A stretch of DNA of 64,000 bases, taken from Burkholderia sp. TSV86. GTDB taxonomy: Bacteria; Pseudomonadota; Gammaproteobacteria; Burkholderiales; Burkholderiaceae. The position numbers and the translations under genes are program-made. Shown here in pieces: positions 55,176 through 63,923 of this stretch; positions within the stretch are counted from its first letter, which is position 1, and every line of letters starts with the position of its first letter. The notes under the pieces were generated by a model. The model was given only the letters and a program-made list of their open reading frames with translations, ran no database searches and was not told the DNA's origin. The DNA lies in assembly GCF_001522865.1 (NCBI RefSeq), contig NZ_LOWB01000039.1, forward strand, positions 21,191 through 85,190. The letters are read 5' to 3'.

Positions 55176-56467
55176 AACGATGGGGGATGTTCGGCACGGC
55201 GTTTGCGCTCGCGTTCGGCGCGCACGCGCACGATATGCCGATGCCGGCAGCAGGGGCGGCATCGGCGGCCGAGCAGGCGTCCGCGCCTCGTGCAGCGCAG
55301 TCGGCGCATATGGCGATGCATGCCGCGAGCGCGAGCGCCATGCAAAAAACGCCGCTCGCGACCGGCGCCGCGTTCGATGCGCGTCATCGGTTGTGGGTTG
55401 CATGGGTCGATGGCGAGCATGTCCAGGTCGCGCATTCGGACGACGCCGGCCGCACGCTGTCCGCGCCCTCAAGCGTCAACGCGCTGCCGGAGCCGATCTA
55501 CACGAGTGCAGAGAACCGGCCGAAACTCGCCGCAAGCCCGGACGGCCGCGCGATTTATGTGACATGGTCGATGCCGCTCGATGCGCCCTATACCGGCATG
55601 GTGCGTTTTTCGCGCTCGCTCGACGGTGGCGCGACTTGGTCGGTGCCGCTTACCGTCCACCGCGACCGGCAGGCGATCACGCATCGTTTCGATATGCTGA
55701 CGGTCGATTCGCAAGGGCGCATCTTCGTTGCGTGGATCGACAAGCGCGACCGGGTGGCGGCGCAGCGGGCAGGGCTGCCGTATGACGGCGCGGCCGTCTA
55801 CTACGCGGTGTCGAGTGACGGCGGCGCGACATTCGAGCCGGAACGCAAGGTGATGGATCACACGTGCGAATGCTGTCGAATCGCGATGACGGTCGATTCG
55901 CACGGGCGCGTGCAGGCCGTTTGGCGCAGCGTGTTCCCAGGCCAGATCCGCGATCACGCGCTTGCGGCGTTGCCTGCGCTCGCGGATCACGCCGTCGAAC
56001 CGGTACGCGCGACGTTCTCGAAGTGGCATGTCGAGGCGTGTCCGGAGCATGGGCCCGCGCTTGCAGTTACGCCGGACGACGTGCGGCATCTGGCGTGGTT
56101 CGGCGTCGTCGACGGCCGCGCCGGCGTGTTTTATTCGCGGCTCGATGCGAAAGGCGTGCCGGTCGGCGCGCCTTTCGCATTCGCAGACGATCCTGCAGCG
56201 CCGGGCGAACAGGCTTCGCATGCAGCGCTCGTCGCGCGGCGCGATACGCTATGGCTCGCATGGAAAGCGCTCGACGGCGACACGATGCGTATCAAGCTAC
56301 GCCGCTCCGACGACGGCGGCGCACATTGGAGCGCGCCGCGCACGCTGGCTCAAACCGCCGGCGCGAGCGACAACCCGCAGCTTCTGCTCGATCACGGGCG
56401 TGTCTATTTGTCATGGCGCACGCGCAACGACGGCTATCGCGTGATCGCTGTGGAGGAGCAACGATGA
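55163..56467 (+). CDS. Exported BNR/sialidase-repeat protein
   Basis: A 434-residue protein with a signal peptide and a His/Met-rich N-terminus (HAHDMPMPAAG, HMAMHAAS). Beta-propeller repeats contain Asp-box-like segments SDDAGRTLSAP, SLDGGATWSVP, SSDGGATFEPE and SDDGGAHWSAP. HTCECCRI in the middle is a striking cysteine cluster. It is often named exo-alpha-sialidase, but Met/His/Cys richness and operon context suggest an envelope metal role instead. Overlaps both neighbours. Confidence 0.7.
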   Translation: MGDLKRWGMFGTAFALAFGAHAHDMPMPAAGAASAAEQASAPRAAQSAHMAMHAASASAMQKTPLATGAAFDARHRLWVAWVDGEHVQVAHSDDAGRTLSAPSSVNALPEPIYTSAENRPKLAASPDGRAIYVTWSMPLDAPYTGMVRFSRSLDGGATWSVPLTVHRDRQAITHRFDMLTVDSQGRIFVAWIDKRDRVAAQRAGLPYDGAAVYYAVSSDGGATFEPERKVMDHTCECCRIAMTVDSHGRVQAVWRSVFPGQIRDHALAALPALADHAVEPVRATFSKWHVEACPEHGPALAVTPDDVRHLAWFGVVDGRAGVFYSRLDAKGVPVGAPFAFADDPAAPGEQASHAALVARRDTLWLAWKALDGDTMRIKLRRSDDGGAHWSAPRTLAQTAGASDNPQLLLDHGRVYLSWRTRNDGYRVIAVEEQR

Positions 56468-56979
56468 GGCGCGCGACCATCGTATCAATGGCGCTCATCG
56501 CATGGTGCATTGCATATGCGAGCGTGGCAGCCGAACCGCCGCCGCGCCCGGTCTCGCCGTCTCGGCCGTGGCCGCTGCGGGTGCCGGACGTCGGGCCGCT
56601 TTATGCAAGCGGGCGCGGCGCGCCGCTCGTCGTCGAAGTTTGGTCGCTCGATTGCGGATATTGCCGGGAAAACGTCGCGCATCTCGTCGAATGGCGGCGC
56701 GCACATCCGCACGTGCGAATCGCGCTCGTTGCACTCGATCCGCTCGAAGAGGTGGCGTCGCAGTTGGAACGGGCACTGGCGCAGATGCAATTGCCGGCCG
56801 ACGTATTGCAATACGGAAATGCGGAACCGATGCCGGAGCGTTTGCGCGTGGCGCTCGATCCCGATTGGCGGGGCGAATTGCCGCGAACGCTATGGATCGG
56901 TGCGAACGGCGCGCGACGGGCGAAGAGCGGGCTGCTCGCGCCAGCGGTGCTCGACGGCTGGTTGCGGGATACGCACTGA
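56464..56979 (+). CDS. Exported thioredoxin-like (TlpA type) protein
   Basis: A 171-residue protein with a signal peptide (MRRATIVSMALIAWCIAYASVAA cleaved near residue 23) and a thioredoxin fold. The active site is CGYC within VVEVWSLDCGYCREN, and the cis-Pro region is ELPRTLWIGANG. Such periplasmic reductases deliver electrons to metal-binding cysteines, in line with the Cys-rich proteins upstream. ATG overlaps the previous stop (ATGA). Confidence 0.8.
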   Translation: MRRATIVSMALIAWCIAYASVAAEPPPRPVSPSRPWPLRVPDVGPLYASGRGAPLVVEVWSLDCGYCRENVAHLVEWRRAHPHVRIALVALDPLEEVASQLERALAQMQLPADVLQYGNAEPMPERLRVALDPDWRGELPRTLWIGANGARRAKSGLLAPAVLDGWLRDTH

Positions 56980-57094
56980 TTTATTTGCTGCGTTGCGCTC
57001 GGCGCAGGCCGCTCGGCTGACGCCGGCAAACGGCGCGGGGCCGAGCGTATGCGGAGAGTGCCGCCGCCGCGGTGAGGGCAACGATAACGAAGGG

Positions 57095-57118
57095 CCGGCC
57101 CGCGCGGACGCGGGCCGG
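57095..57118. terminator. GC-rich hairpin between convergent genes
   Basis: CCGGCCCGCG and CGCGGGCCGG pair around four bases. It lies between the thioredoxin-like gene and the GlsB-like gene, which face each other, and could stop transcription from both sides. No clear T-run. Confidence 0.55.
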
Positions 57119-57136
57119 ATTACAGCGAAGGGAGGA

Positions 57137-57394
57137 TCAGGCGCCCCGTTTGAACAGCCGGATGACGAACAGCAGGATCACGGCGCCAATGACGGCGACG
57201 ATGATCGAACCGATTAGGCCGCCGCCCAAGCTGATGCCAAGCAAACCAGCCAGCCAGCCGCCGATGACGGCGCCGACGATACCGACGATGATATCGACGA
57301 TCAGGCCAAAGCCGCCGCCCTTGACGAGCAATCCGGCGAGCCAGCCGGCAATCGCGCCGATGATGAGCCACGCAATCAAGCCATGTGCTGCCAT
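57137..57394 (-). CDS. GlsB/YeaQ/YmgE-family stress membrane protein
   Basis: An 85-residue protein with three hydrophobic, Gly-rich helices: LIAWLIIGAIAGWLAGLLVKGGGFG, IVGAVIGGWLAGLLG and SIIVAVIGAVILLFVIRLF. The family is linked to envelope stress and is called transglycosylase-associated in older annotation without proof. AAAGGAGAGG lies before the ATG at 57394. Confidence 0.88.
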   Translation of the reverse strand: MAAHGLIAWLIIGAIAGWLAGLLVKGGGFGLIVDIIVGIVGAVIGGWLAGLLGISLGGGLIGSIIVAVIGAVILLFVIRLFKRGA

Positions 57395-57816
57395 AGTGGT
57401 CCTCTCCTTTGGTGAGTACTCCAAGTGAAACGACACGGGGCACCCCGCTGGATGACTCGGCGTGGGCGCGCCGCGCTGTCCCGCAATGTACTTCAATAGG
57501 CGGGTCAGGATCGTTAAGTAATGTTATGCGGCCCGAGTCCGATTTGCCAGGGGGTTTTGTGGCCAAGCGCACGTATTTCTTTTTGTAAATAATTGAAAGT
57601 TTCCATTTACCATTCTTTGCAAGCAGTGCGAAGCTTGTTGCCGGCGGCCGGCATTAAAGGCGGCGGGAGTAGCGGCCGGCAGGCGGCTAAATTATCATGG
57701 GACGCCTGCTACGAATCTGGGGTATGGTCGCAGTCATGCCAGCCGAGGCGATCATCACAGATCCGAGGCGAGCCGGTTTGAGGTGCTTGCCCGGTCCGTC
57801 GAATTCAACGATCCAC
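57395..57816. other. Divergent intergenic region
   Basis: About 420 bases between the GlsB-like gene and ytcA, transcribed away from each other. It should hold both promoters. AT-rich around 57560-57620. No repeat, terminator or reading frame that I would support. Confidence 0.4.
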
Positions 57817-58110
57817 ATGAAAAAAACAATGCTGAATCCGTTTGTCCGTATCGGGCCCGCCTGTGTGCTGGTTGTTCCGCTCGAAGGCTGCGCTGCGCGT
57901 GGCGCGCCGTCATTTGCGCTGTTCGGCGCGTATTTTCCACTTTGGCTGGTCAGCGCACTCATCGGGGTCGCGGGTGCGATCGTCGCGCACCGGGTGTTCG
58001 TCTCGACCGGCTGGGCCCAGACGGTGCCGTTTCAACTCTCCGTGTGTACCGCGATCGGATTTGTGATCGCCGTGCTTGTCTGGTTGATCGGTTCGGGGCA
58101 ACTGTCATGA
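57817..58110 (+). CDS. ytcA: YtcA-family lipoprotein of an efflux operon
   Basis: A 97-residue protein with lipobox-like VPLEGCAARGAPSFALFGAYFP and two membrane helices (LWLVSALIGVAGAIVAHRVF, IGFVIAVLVWLIG). YtcA lies upstream of mdtNOP in E. coli, and the same order is seen here. Overlaps the next gene (ATGA). Confidence 0.75.
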   Translation: MKKTMLNPFVRIGPACVLVVPLEGCAARGAPSFALFGAYFPLWLVSALIGVAGAIVAHRVFVSTGWAQTVPFQLSVCTAIGFVIAVLVWLIGSGQLS

Positions 58111-59156
58111 AGCTTGCAGGTGTTCGCAAAAGCGTGCCGAAAGGCCGCCTGATCGCGCTTGCGATCGTCGCGCTCGGCATTGCCGCCATCTGGTACGCAT
58201 ACGAGCGCAGCGTGCGCTATCCGTCGACCGATGCCGCGACGATCGACGCAGATGTCGTGCACGTCGCGACGCCCGTGAGCGGGCGGATCGTCCGGCTCGC
58301 CGTGCACGAGAACCAGCGGGTCTCGAAAGGCGATCTGTTGTTCGAGATCGATCCGGTGCCGTACCGGCTTTCGGTCGCGCAGGCGCAGGCCGACGTCGAG
58401 CTTGCGCGCGCGTCGCTCGATTCGCGGCACAAGGCGATCATCGGCGAAACCTCGAATGCGGCGGTTGCGGCCGAGCAGGTCAAGCGCGCAGCGCATCATT
58501 ACGAACTCTCCACGCGCACCGTCGAGCGGCTCGCGCCGCTGGCCGCGCAAGGGTACGTGCCAACGCAGCAGTTCGATCAGGCGCAGGTGTCGCAGCGCGA
58601 TGCGGCGGTGTCGCTGAAGCAGGCGCAGGAGCAACAGCGTGCGTCGTCGCGCACGATCGGTGACGACGCCGACGCGGTGGCGACGCTGCACGCGCGCGAG
58701 GCCGCGCTCGCGCGTGCGCAGCATGCGCTCGACGATACGGTGGTGCGCGCGCCGCACGACGGCTACGTGACCGGGTTGTCGATCCTGGCGGGCGAGACGG
58801 TCGGGCCGAACCAGTCTATCTTCACGCTGGTCGATGCGAGCGAATGGTTCGCCGTCGGCAATTTCCGCGAGACCGCGTTGTCGCGGATCGCGCTCGGCGA
58901 TTGTGCGACGGTTTATTCGATGATCGACCGCAGCCGCGCCATTCGCGGCCACGTGGTGGGGATCGGCGCGGGCGTCTCGGACCCCGGCCGCGTGGATTTG
59001 CCGCGCGCATTGCCGATCGTCGAGCGCTCGGTGAATTGGGTGCGTGTCGAGCAGCGTTTTCCGGTTCGCGTGAAGCTCGACGAGCCCGACGAAAAGCTGG
59101 TGCGCGTGGGCGCGAGCGCGATCATCGAGATCCGGCATGGTTCAGCTTGCCGCTGA
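58107..59156 (+). CDS. mdtN: HlyD/EmrA-type efflux adaptor (MdtN-like)
   Basis: A 349-residue membrane fusion protein: one N-terminal helix (GRLIALAIVALGIAAIWYAYE), lipoyl half-motifs TDAATIDADVVHVATPVSGRIV and VRAPHDGYVTGLSILAGETV, and between them a long coiled-coil hairpin. It joins the inner-membrane pump to the outer-membrane channel. Last codons overlap the next gene by 20 bases. Confidence 0.88.
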   Translation: MKLAGVRKSVPKGRLIALAIVALGIAAIWYAYERSVRYPSTDAATIDADVVHVATPVSGRIVRLAVHENQRVSKGDLLFEIDPVPYRLSVAQAQADVELARASLDSRHKAIIGETSNAAVAAEQVKRAAHHYELSTRTVERLAPLAAQGYVPTQQFDQAQVSQRDAAVSLKQAQEQQRASSRTIGDDADAVATLHAREAALARAQHALDDTVVRAPHDGYVTGLSILAGETVGPNQSIFTLVDASEWFAVGNFRETALSRIALGDCATVYSMIDRSRAIRGHVVGIGAGVSDPGRVDLPRALPIVERSVNWVRVEQRFPVRVKLDEPDEKLVRVGASAIIEIRHGSACR

Positions 59157-61506
59157 CGTCGCGGCGCCTCGCCCGCGCGAGATTTTGCGGCTGCTCGCGC
59201 CGTTTGCGGGGCGCGCGGCCATGGCGTCGCGCGTTGCGCTGATCTGCGCGCTGACGGTGCTCGTCACGAGCCTGTACGGCACGCCAGAGGCGGCGATCTC
59301 GGCCTACGTGGTGTTCTTCATGATCAAGCCGGACCGCGTGTCGAGCGTGCTGACGACGGTGGCGATGGTGCTGCTCATCACGATCGTGATCGGGCTCGTG
59401 ATTGCCGTCGCGATTTTTTGCGTCGACTCGCCGGTGCTGCGCGTCGCGTGCATGGTCGCGCTTTCGATCGGATTCCTCTATTTGACCTCGGCGAGCAAGC
59501 TACGTCCGGTCGGCGCGATTCTCGCGATGATCGTAGGCTACGGGCTCGACAAGTTGGGCATGGTTCCGTTCGGCGAGGTCGCGACGCGTGCGCTGTTGTA
59601 TGCATGGCTGATGGTCGCGATTGCGGCCGGCATGTCGCTCGTCGTCAATCTGCTGCTCGCGCCTTCGCCTCGGCGCTTGGCATCTGTGCAACTCGCGCGG
59701 CGACTGCGGCTTGCGGGCGGACGGTTGCGCGGCAACGATGCCGGGGCGGGCCGCGCCGAATTCGACGCGTGCTTGCGCGGCGGCGATCAGCAACTGGCGA
59801 CGTGGCTCAAGCTGTCGAAGCTCGAAGGCTCGTCGACGCTTGCCGATGTCGCGGCGTTGCAGCATGCGGTTGCGGCGAGCACGGCGATTCTGATCGCGGC
59901 CGATCTTGCGGATCGCGAGCCGCATGCGAGGCTGCCGGAGTCGTTCGCCGCGCCGCTTGCGGCGACGCTCGACGAGATGGCCGCGATGCTCGAGCAAGGC
60001 GGCTATCCTGTCGATATTCAACTGGCGTTGCCTGATGTTGATGGATTGCCGCCGCTTGCGCGCATCGTTGCGACGGATCTGCATGCGGCGATCACCGGCT
60101 TTGCCGTTGCTGATGCGCTGCCGGCCGCGCAGCGCGGGGCGGCGGGCGGCGCCGCGCCCGAAGCGGCGCCGGAGCCAAAACCGCAGGCGAAGTTAGAGCC
60201 GCAGTCGGAACCGCAGTCGAAACCGGCGCCCGCCGCCGGCCGCAAAGGCGGCTTCTTCCTGCCCGATGCGCGTACCAACCCCGATCACATCCGCTATGCG
60301 CTGAAGACCACCGCCGCGGCGATGTTCTGCTATCTGCTGTACTCGCAGCTCGACTGGCCGGGCATTCATACATGCTTCATCACGTGCTACATGGTGTCGC
60401 TCGGCACGACGGCCGAGACGGTCGAGAAGCTGACGCTGCGGATCGCGGGCTGTATGGTTGGCGCGTTGCTTGGCACCGCCGCGCTCGTGTTCGTCGTGCC
60501 GTCGCTCACTTCGATCGGTGAGCTGATGGCGCTCGTGTTCGCGGGCGCGTGGCTGTCCGCGTGGGTGGCGTTCGGCTCGCCGCGTATCGGATATGCGGGT
60601 TTTCAGATTGCGTTCGCGTTTTTCCTTTGCGTGATCCAGGGCGCGGGGCCGGGCTTCGATCTGACGCTCGCGCGTGACCGCACGATCGGGATTCTGCTCG
60701 GCAACGTGGTGGTTTATCTGGTGTTCACGCGTGTATGGCCGGTTAGCATCGCCAAGCAAGTGGATGCGGCGCTTGCGGCACTCGTCGAGCAGTGGCGGCG
60801 GCTCGCGCGCGTCGCCGAACCCGCGCAGCGGCGCACATTGGCGGCCGACGCGCTCGCGCGCGGCGGCGCGCTCGCGCAGAACCTGGGTTTGATGCACTAC
60901 GAGCCGGCGTGGGTGCGGCCCGCGCCCGGATGGATAGCCGAGCGCCGGCGCAGGCTCATGGAGCTGGCTGCGCTCGAGGGGCCGGCATTCCTGCTGGCCG
61001 AGCGCTCGCGGGGCGACGCCACGCTCGATGCGCGGCTGCTGCGCCTGTCGCAGGAGGTGGCGCGGCAGCAGGCGGATGCGCGCGCGGGCAGCGAGGCGCG
61101 CACGCTCGACGGCGCACCGTTACCTGACGCGATGTTCAGCTCATCGCCGGAGCGCGGCGCGCATATGGCCGGCCGCATGCCGCCGCAGACCATTGCGCAA
61201 CCCGGTGGCGGCACGCGCGCCGCCGCCGACATGCTGCCGCCGAGCGTCATCGCGCAACCCACGAAAGACGATGCGGGTGCAGTCGGCGGCCGGCGCGACG
61301 CCGATGCGGCAGGACGCCCGATCCAGCCGCCGGACGCCGTGCCGGCGCCATCCACCGCGCATCCGGCGCAACCTATGCGCGAACCCGTCATGGCCGATGC
61401 GTCGCGCGATGCATTGCTGAATCTGATCGACGCGCGGCTCGCGGCCATTGCCGCAGACGCGGGTCAAGCCGCACCGAAGGAGTCCATCGCCCATGCGCCT
61501 GCCTGA
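59137..61506 (+). CDS. mdtO: FUSC-family efflux inner-membrane protein (MdtO-like)
   Basis: A 789-residue protein with two membrane bundles (about residues 30-170 and 400-530), each preceding a soluble helical part, the FUSC/AaeB layout. Segments SLYGTPEAAISAYVVFFMIKPDR and HTCFITCYMVSLGTTAETVEK are characteristic. It has a Pro/Gln/Lys-rich linker around 340-375 and a long Ala/Pro-rich cytosolic tail. Likely exports aromatic or drug-like compounds. Confidence 0.87.
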   Translation: MVQLAADVAAPRPREILRLLAPFAGRAAMASRVALICALTVLVTSLYGTPEAAISAYVVFFMIKPDRVSSVLTTVAMVLLITIVIGLVIAVAIFCVDSPVLRVACMVALSIGFLYLTSASKLRPVGAILAMIVGYGLDKLGMVPFGEVATRALLYAWLMVAIAAGMSLVVNLLLAPSPRRLASVQLARRLRLAGGRLRGNDAGAGRAEFDACLRGGDQQLATWLKLSKLEGSSTLADVAALQHAVAASTAILIAADLADREPHARLPESFAAPLAATLDEMAAMLEQGGYPVDIQLALPDVDGLPPLARIVATDLHAAITGFAVADALPAAQRGAAGGAAPEAAPEPKPQAKLEPQSEPQSKPAPAAGRKGGFFLPDARTNPDHIRYALKTTAAAMFCYLLYSQLDWPGIHTCFITCYMVSLGTTAETVEKLTLRIAGCMVGALLGTAALVFVVPSLTSIGELMALVFAGAWLSAWVAFGSPRIGYAGFQIAFAFFLCVIQGAGPGFDLTLARDRTIGILLGNVVVYLVFTRVWPVSIAKQVDAALAALVEQWRRLARVAEPAQRRTLAADALARGGALAQNLGLMHYEPAWVRPAPGWIAERRRRLMELAALEGPAFLLAERSRGDATLDARLLRLSQEVARQQADARAGSEARTLDGAPLPDAMFSSSPERGAHMAGRMPPQTIAQPGGGTRAAADMLPPSVIAQPTKDDAGAVGGRRDADAAGRPIQPPDAVPAPSTAHPAQPMREPVMADASRDALLNLIDARLAAIAADAGQAAPKESIAHAPA

Positions 61507-63040
61507 AGCGCCAACCTTGTCGTTCGTCGCGGCTGTCGTCGCGGCCGCTGCCGGATTGGCCGGTTGCGCGACGTCGTCAATCGATCTCGCGCCGCAGGCG
61601 GCCGATCGCCCATGGCTGCCGCAGACGACGCCCGCCGGCCAGATCGTGCCGGCGCCGCAAAAAGCCGTGCCGGATACCGGGCGCCACGATTACACGCTGC
61701 CTGCGAACCACGCGCTCGGGAGCGTCGCACCGGCGAGCGAACTCGATCCGGCGCGTGCCTACACGTTGCCCGATCTGATAGATCTCGCCGAATCGGCGAA
61801 TCCGCTAACCCGCATCGCGTGGAACGACGCACGCAATGCGGCGCTCGCGGTGGGAATCGCGAAGAGCGCGTATTTGCCGCAGTTGTCGGTGGCCGCGATG
61901 GGGCGTTATCTGAGCGGCCATAGCTCGTCGTCGACCGAGCTAGGCGATTCCGGCGTCGACGCGACGTCGCGCAGCGCGGTGTCCGCGCTGTCGTTGCAAT
62001 GGCTGCTGTTCGACTTCGGCGGGCGCGCGGCGCGCGTCGAGGCCGCCAAGCAAGGCTCGATCGTCGCGAATATCGCGTTCACCGCGCTTCATCAGCAGGT
62101 GATCCACGATGTCACCGTGGCGTACTACCGGTATCAGGCCGCGCACGCGCGCGTGCGCTCCGCGCGGCAGGCGCTCGACAATGCCGATGCGATCGTCGCG
62201 GCCGCGCGCGCGCGATTCAAGCAGGGTACCGGCACGGTGGTCGAAGTGGCGCAGGCGACGCAGAACCGCGCGCAGGCGAACCTCGCGTTCGTTGAGGCGC
62301 AGGGCGCCGATAGCGATGCTTATCTGAGCGTCGTGTCCGCGCTCGGCATCTCGCCGCTGTCGAAGCCCACGCTCGCGGAGCTGCCAGTGCAGCCGCTGTC
62401 GCCCGCGTTGCACACGTCGGTCGACGAGATCGTGTCGTCCGCGATCGCGCGCCGCCCCGACGTGCTGAGCACCTACGCGGCCGAGAAGGCGAGGGACGCG
62501 AAGATTCGGGCGGCGCAAGCCGAGTTCATGCCGAAGGTGTTCATGTCGGCGTCGGCGTCGTACAACGCGAGCCGCTCGGCAATCACCGCGCTGCCTGCAA
62601 TCGGTCAGCAGGCGCCGACCGTCAATCTGAACGGCAGCCGCTACGGCGGCAGCGTGTTCATCGGTGTGTCGATTCCACTGTACGACGGCGGGTTGCGCTC
62701 GGCCGTGCTAATGCAGGCGCGCAACGACGCGCAGAGTGCGCGGGCCCGGCTCGAGCGCACGAAGGAAGAGGCGGTGCGTCAGATCGTAGCCGCGCAAAAC
62801 GCGTTGCAGACGAGCTTGGCCTCGCACGAGGCGGCGAAGGCGCTCGTCGACGCGGCGCGCACCAGCTACGACGCGGCGCTCACCGCGTATCGCAACGGGG
62901 TCGGCTCGATCACCGACGCCACGCTCGCGCAAAGCCAGTTGCTCGTCGCGACGAATGCGTATGTCGACAGCTATAGCGGCGCGTTGTCGGCGGCCGCGGC
63001 GCTGGCGCTCGCGACCGGGACGATCGGAGCGGCGCAGTAG
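61493..63040 (+). CDS. mdtP: Outer-membrane efflux channel, NodT type (MdtP-like)
   Basis: A 515-residue TolC-like channel with lipobox GLAGC, two OEP repeats (e.g. LTRIAWNDARNAALAVGIAKSAYLPQLSVAA and AKIRAAQAEFMPKVFMSASASYN) and the exit strands YGGSVFIGVSIPLYDGG. Starts at the ATG at 61493 with AAGGAG upstream, inside the last codons of the FUSC gene. Completes a three-part pump. Confidence 0.9.
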   Translation: MRLPEAPTLSFVAAVVAAAAGLAGCATSSIDLAPQAADRPWLPQTTPAGQIVPAPQKAVPDTGRHDYTLPANHALGSVAPASELDPARAYTLPDLIDLAESANPLTRIAWNDARNAALAVGIAKSAYLPQLSVAAMGRYLSGHSSSSTELGDSGVDATSRSAVSALSLQWLLFDFGGRAARVEAAKQGSIVANIAFTALHQQVIHDVTVAYYRYQAAHARVRSARQALDNADAIVAAARARFKQGTGTVVEVAQATQNRAQANLAFVEAQGADSDAYLSVVSALGISPLSKPTLAELPVQPLSPALHTSVDEIVSSAIARRPDVLSTYAAEKARDAKIRAAQAEFMPKVFMSASASYNASRSAITALPAIGQQAPTVNLNGSRYGGSVFIGVSIPLYDGGLRSAVLMQARNDAQSARARLERTKEEAVRQIVAAQNALQTSLASHEAAKALVDAARTSYDAALTAYRNGVGSITDATLAQSQLLVATNAYVDSYSGALSAAAALALATGTIGAAQ

Positions 63041-63078
63041 CGCGGCGGCCCGCGTGGGAGGGCGACGAGGGCGGCGCG

Positions 63079-63552
63079 TTATTTATAGTTGAACGCGCCG
63101 GGATGATTTTCCAAGCTGCCCGTCAGCTGCGCATAGAGAATCGTTTTGCCGTCGATCGATTCGTTGCCGCCGCCGATATTGAGCCATGTCAGGCGCTCGG
63201 TGCCGGCTCTCGGGCCGACCACGGAAAGCACGCCGTACATCACTTTGTTCTGCGGATCGTAAAGGATGGCGATGCTCTCTGAGCCGCAATCGTGCGGTTT
63301 GCACGCGCCCATGACGTAGACGTCGTGCCCTTCGAACGACACGGTATGCGCGGGCGATTCGGTGCCGCCTTTCGTTACCCATGCCGGCAGCGCGCGGCCT
63401 TTGCGCATCGCGTCGATAGCGGACTTCGCGGCGCGATCATGGAAGATCGCGCTCAATGACCATTGTTTGGCGTTGGCGGAGGTATCGGCCCATGTGGCCG
63501 GAGCGATGAACGACGCGATGACCGCGGCGGCCGGCAACATTCTGATTCGCAT
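63079..63552 (-). CDS. ivy: Ivy-family inhibitor of C-type lysozyme
   Basis: A 157-residue protein with signal peptide (ending ATWADT). The lysozyme-blocking loop CKPHDC, flanked by YVMGA and GSESIAILYDP, is the Ivy hallmark; its His enters the lysozyme active site. Periplasmic protection against host lysozyme or control of cell-wall enzymes. Single gene, convergent with the efflux operon. Confidence 0.9.
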   Translation of the reverse strand: MRIRMLPAAAVIASFIAPATWADTSANAKQWSLSAIFHDRAAKSAIDAMRKGRALPAWVTKGGTESPAHTVSFEGHDVYVMGACKPHDCGSESIAILYDPQNKVMYGVLSVVGPRAGTERLTWLNIGGGNESIDGKTILYAQLTGSLENHPGAFNYK

Positions 63553-63800
63553 GTCTGTATGTGCTCATCGAGTGTGTAAGGGCCTTGTTGGTGGCGGGAA
63601 TCGCGTCAAAGTTCCGGTTCTGATGGCGGCACTCGGGATGGCGCCCGGCGGGCAGTGAGATTGTCCGCTGCCTGGCGATGAGCGAGCGTTGCTGTGGCAG
63701 CTGCGGGCAAACGGCGGGAGCCGGGCAGCGCGATGGACGGGTCGGCCGCGAACCGGCTTGTCCGATCACACGATGGCCTGGCAGACTCTGAAAAGAGAAA

Positions 63801-63828
63801 GGGGTTACAGGCAAAGCGCTGTAACCCC
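63801..63828 (-). terminator. tRNA-type terminator
   Basis: GGGGTTACAG and CTGTAACCCC pair around eight bases, followed on the minus strand by TTTCTCTTTT. It sits just past the 3' end of the tRNA fragment and is presumably that gene's native terminator. Confidence 0.75.
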
Positions 63829-63839
63829 TTGATTCTGTA

Positions 63840-63887
63840 TGGTGCCGGAGATAGGAGTCGAACCTACGACCTTCGCATTACGAATGC
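63840..63887 (-). tRNA. 3' fragment of a tRNA-Thr(CGT), probable attachment site
   Basis: On the minus strand the sequence reads from an anticodon-loop TTCGTAA through a variable loop and a T arm (GTAGG TTCGACT CCTAT) to CTCCGGCACCA. The 5' half (acceptor, D arm) is missing; the expected complement of CTCCGGC is not found beyond 63887. This is what remains at one side of an element integrated in a tRNA 3' end. Confidence 0.7.
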
Positions 63888-63923
63888 TCGTATGAAATGA
63901 CTATGCGTTACAAAACAACGGTT

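Noticed and set aside
55163..56467. Firm naming as exo-alpha-sialidase
   Set aside because: Asp-box propeller repeats alone do not prove sialidase activity, and the catalytic Arg triad could not be assigned.
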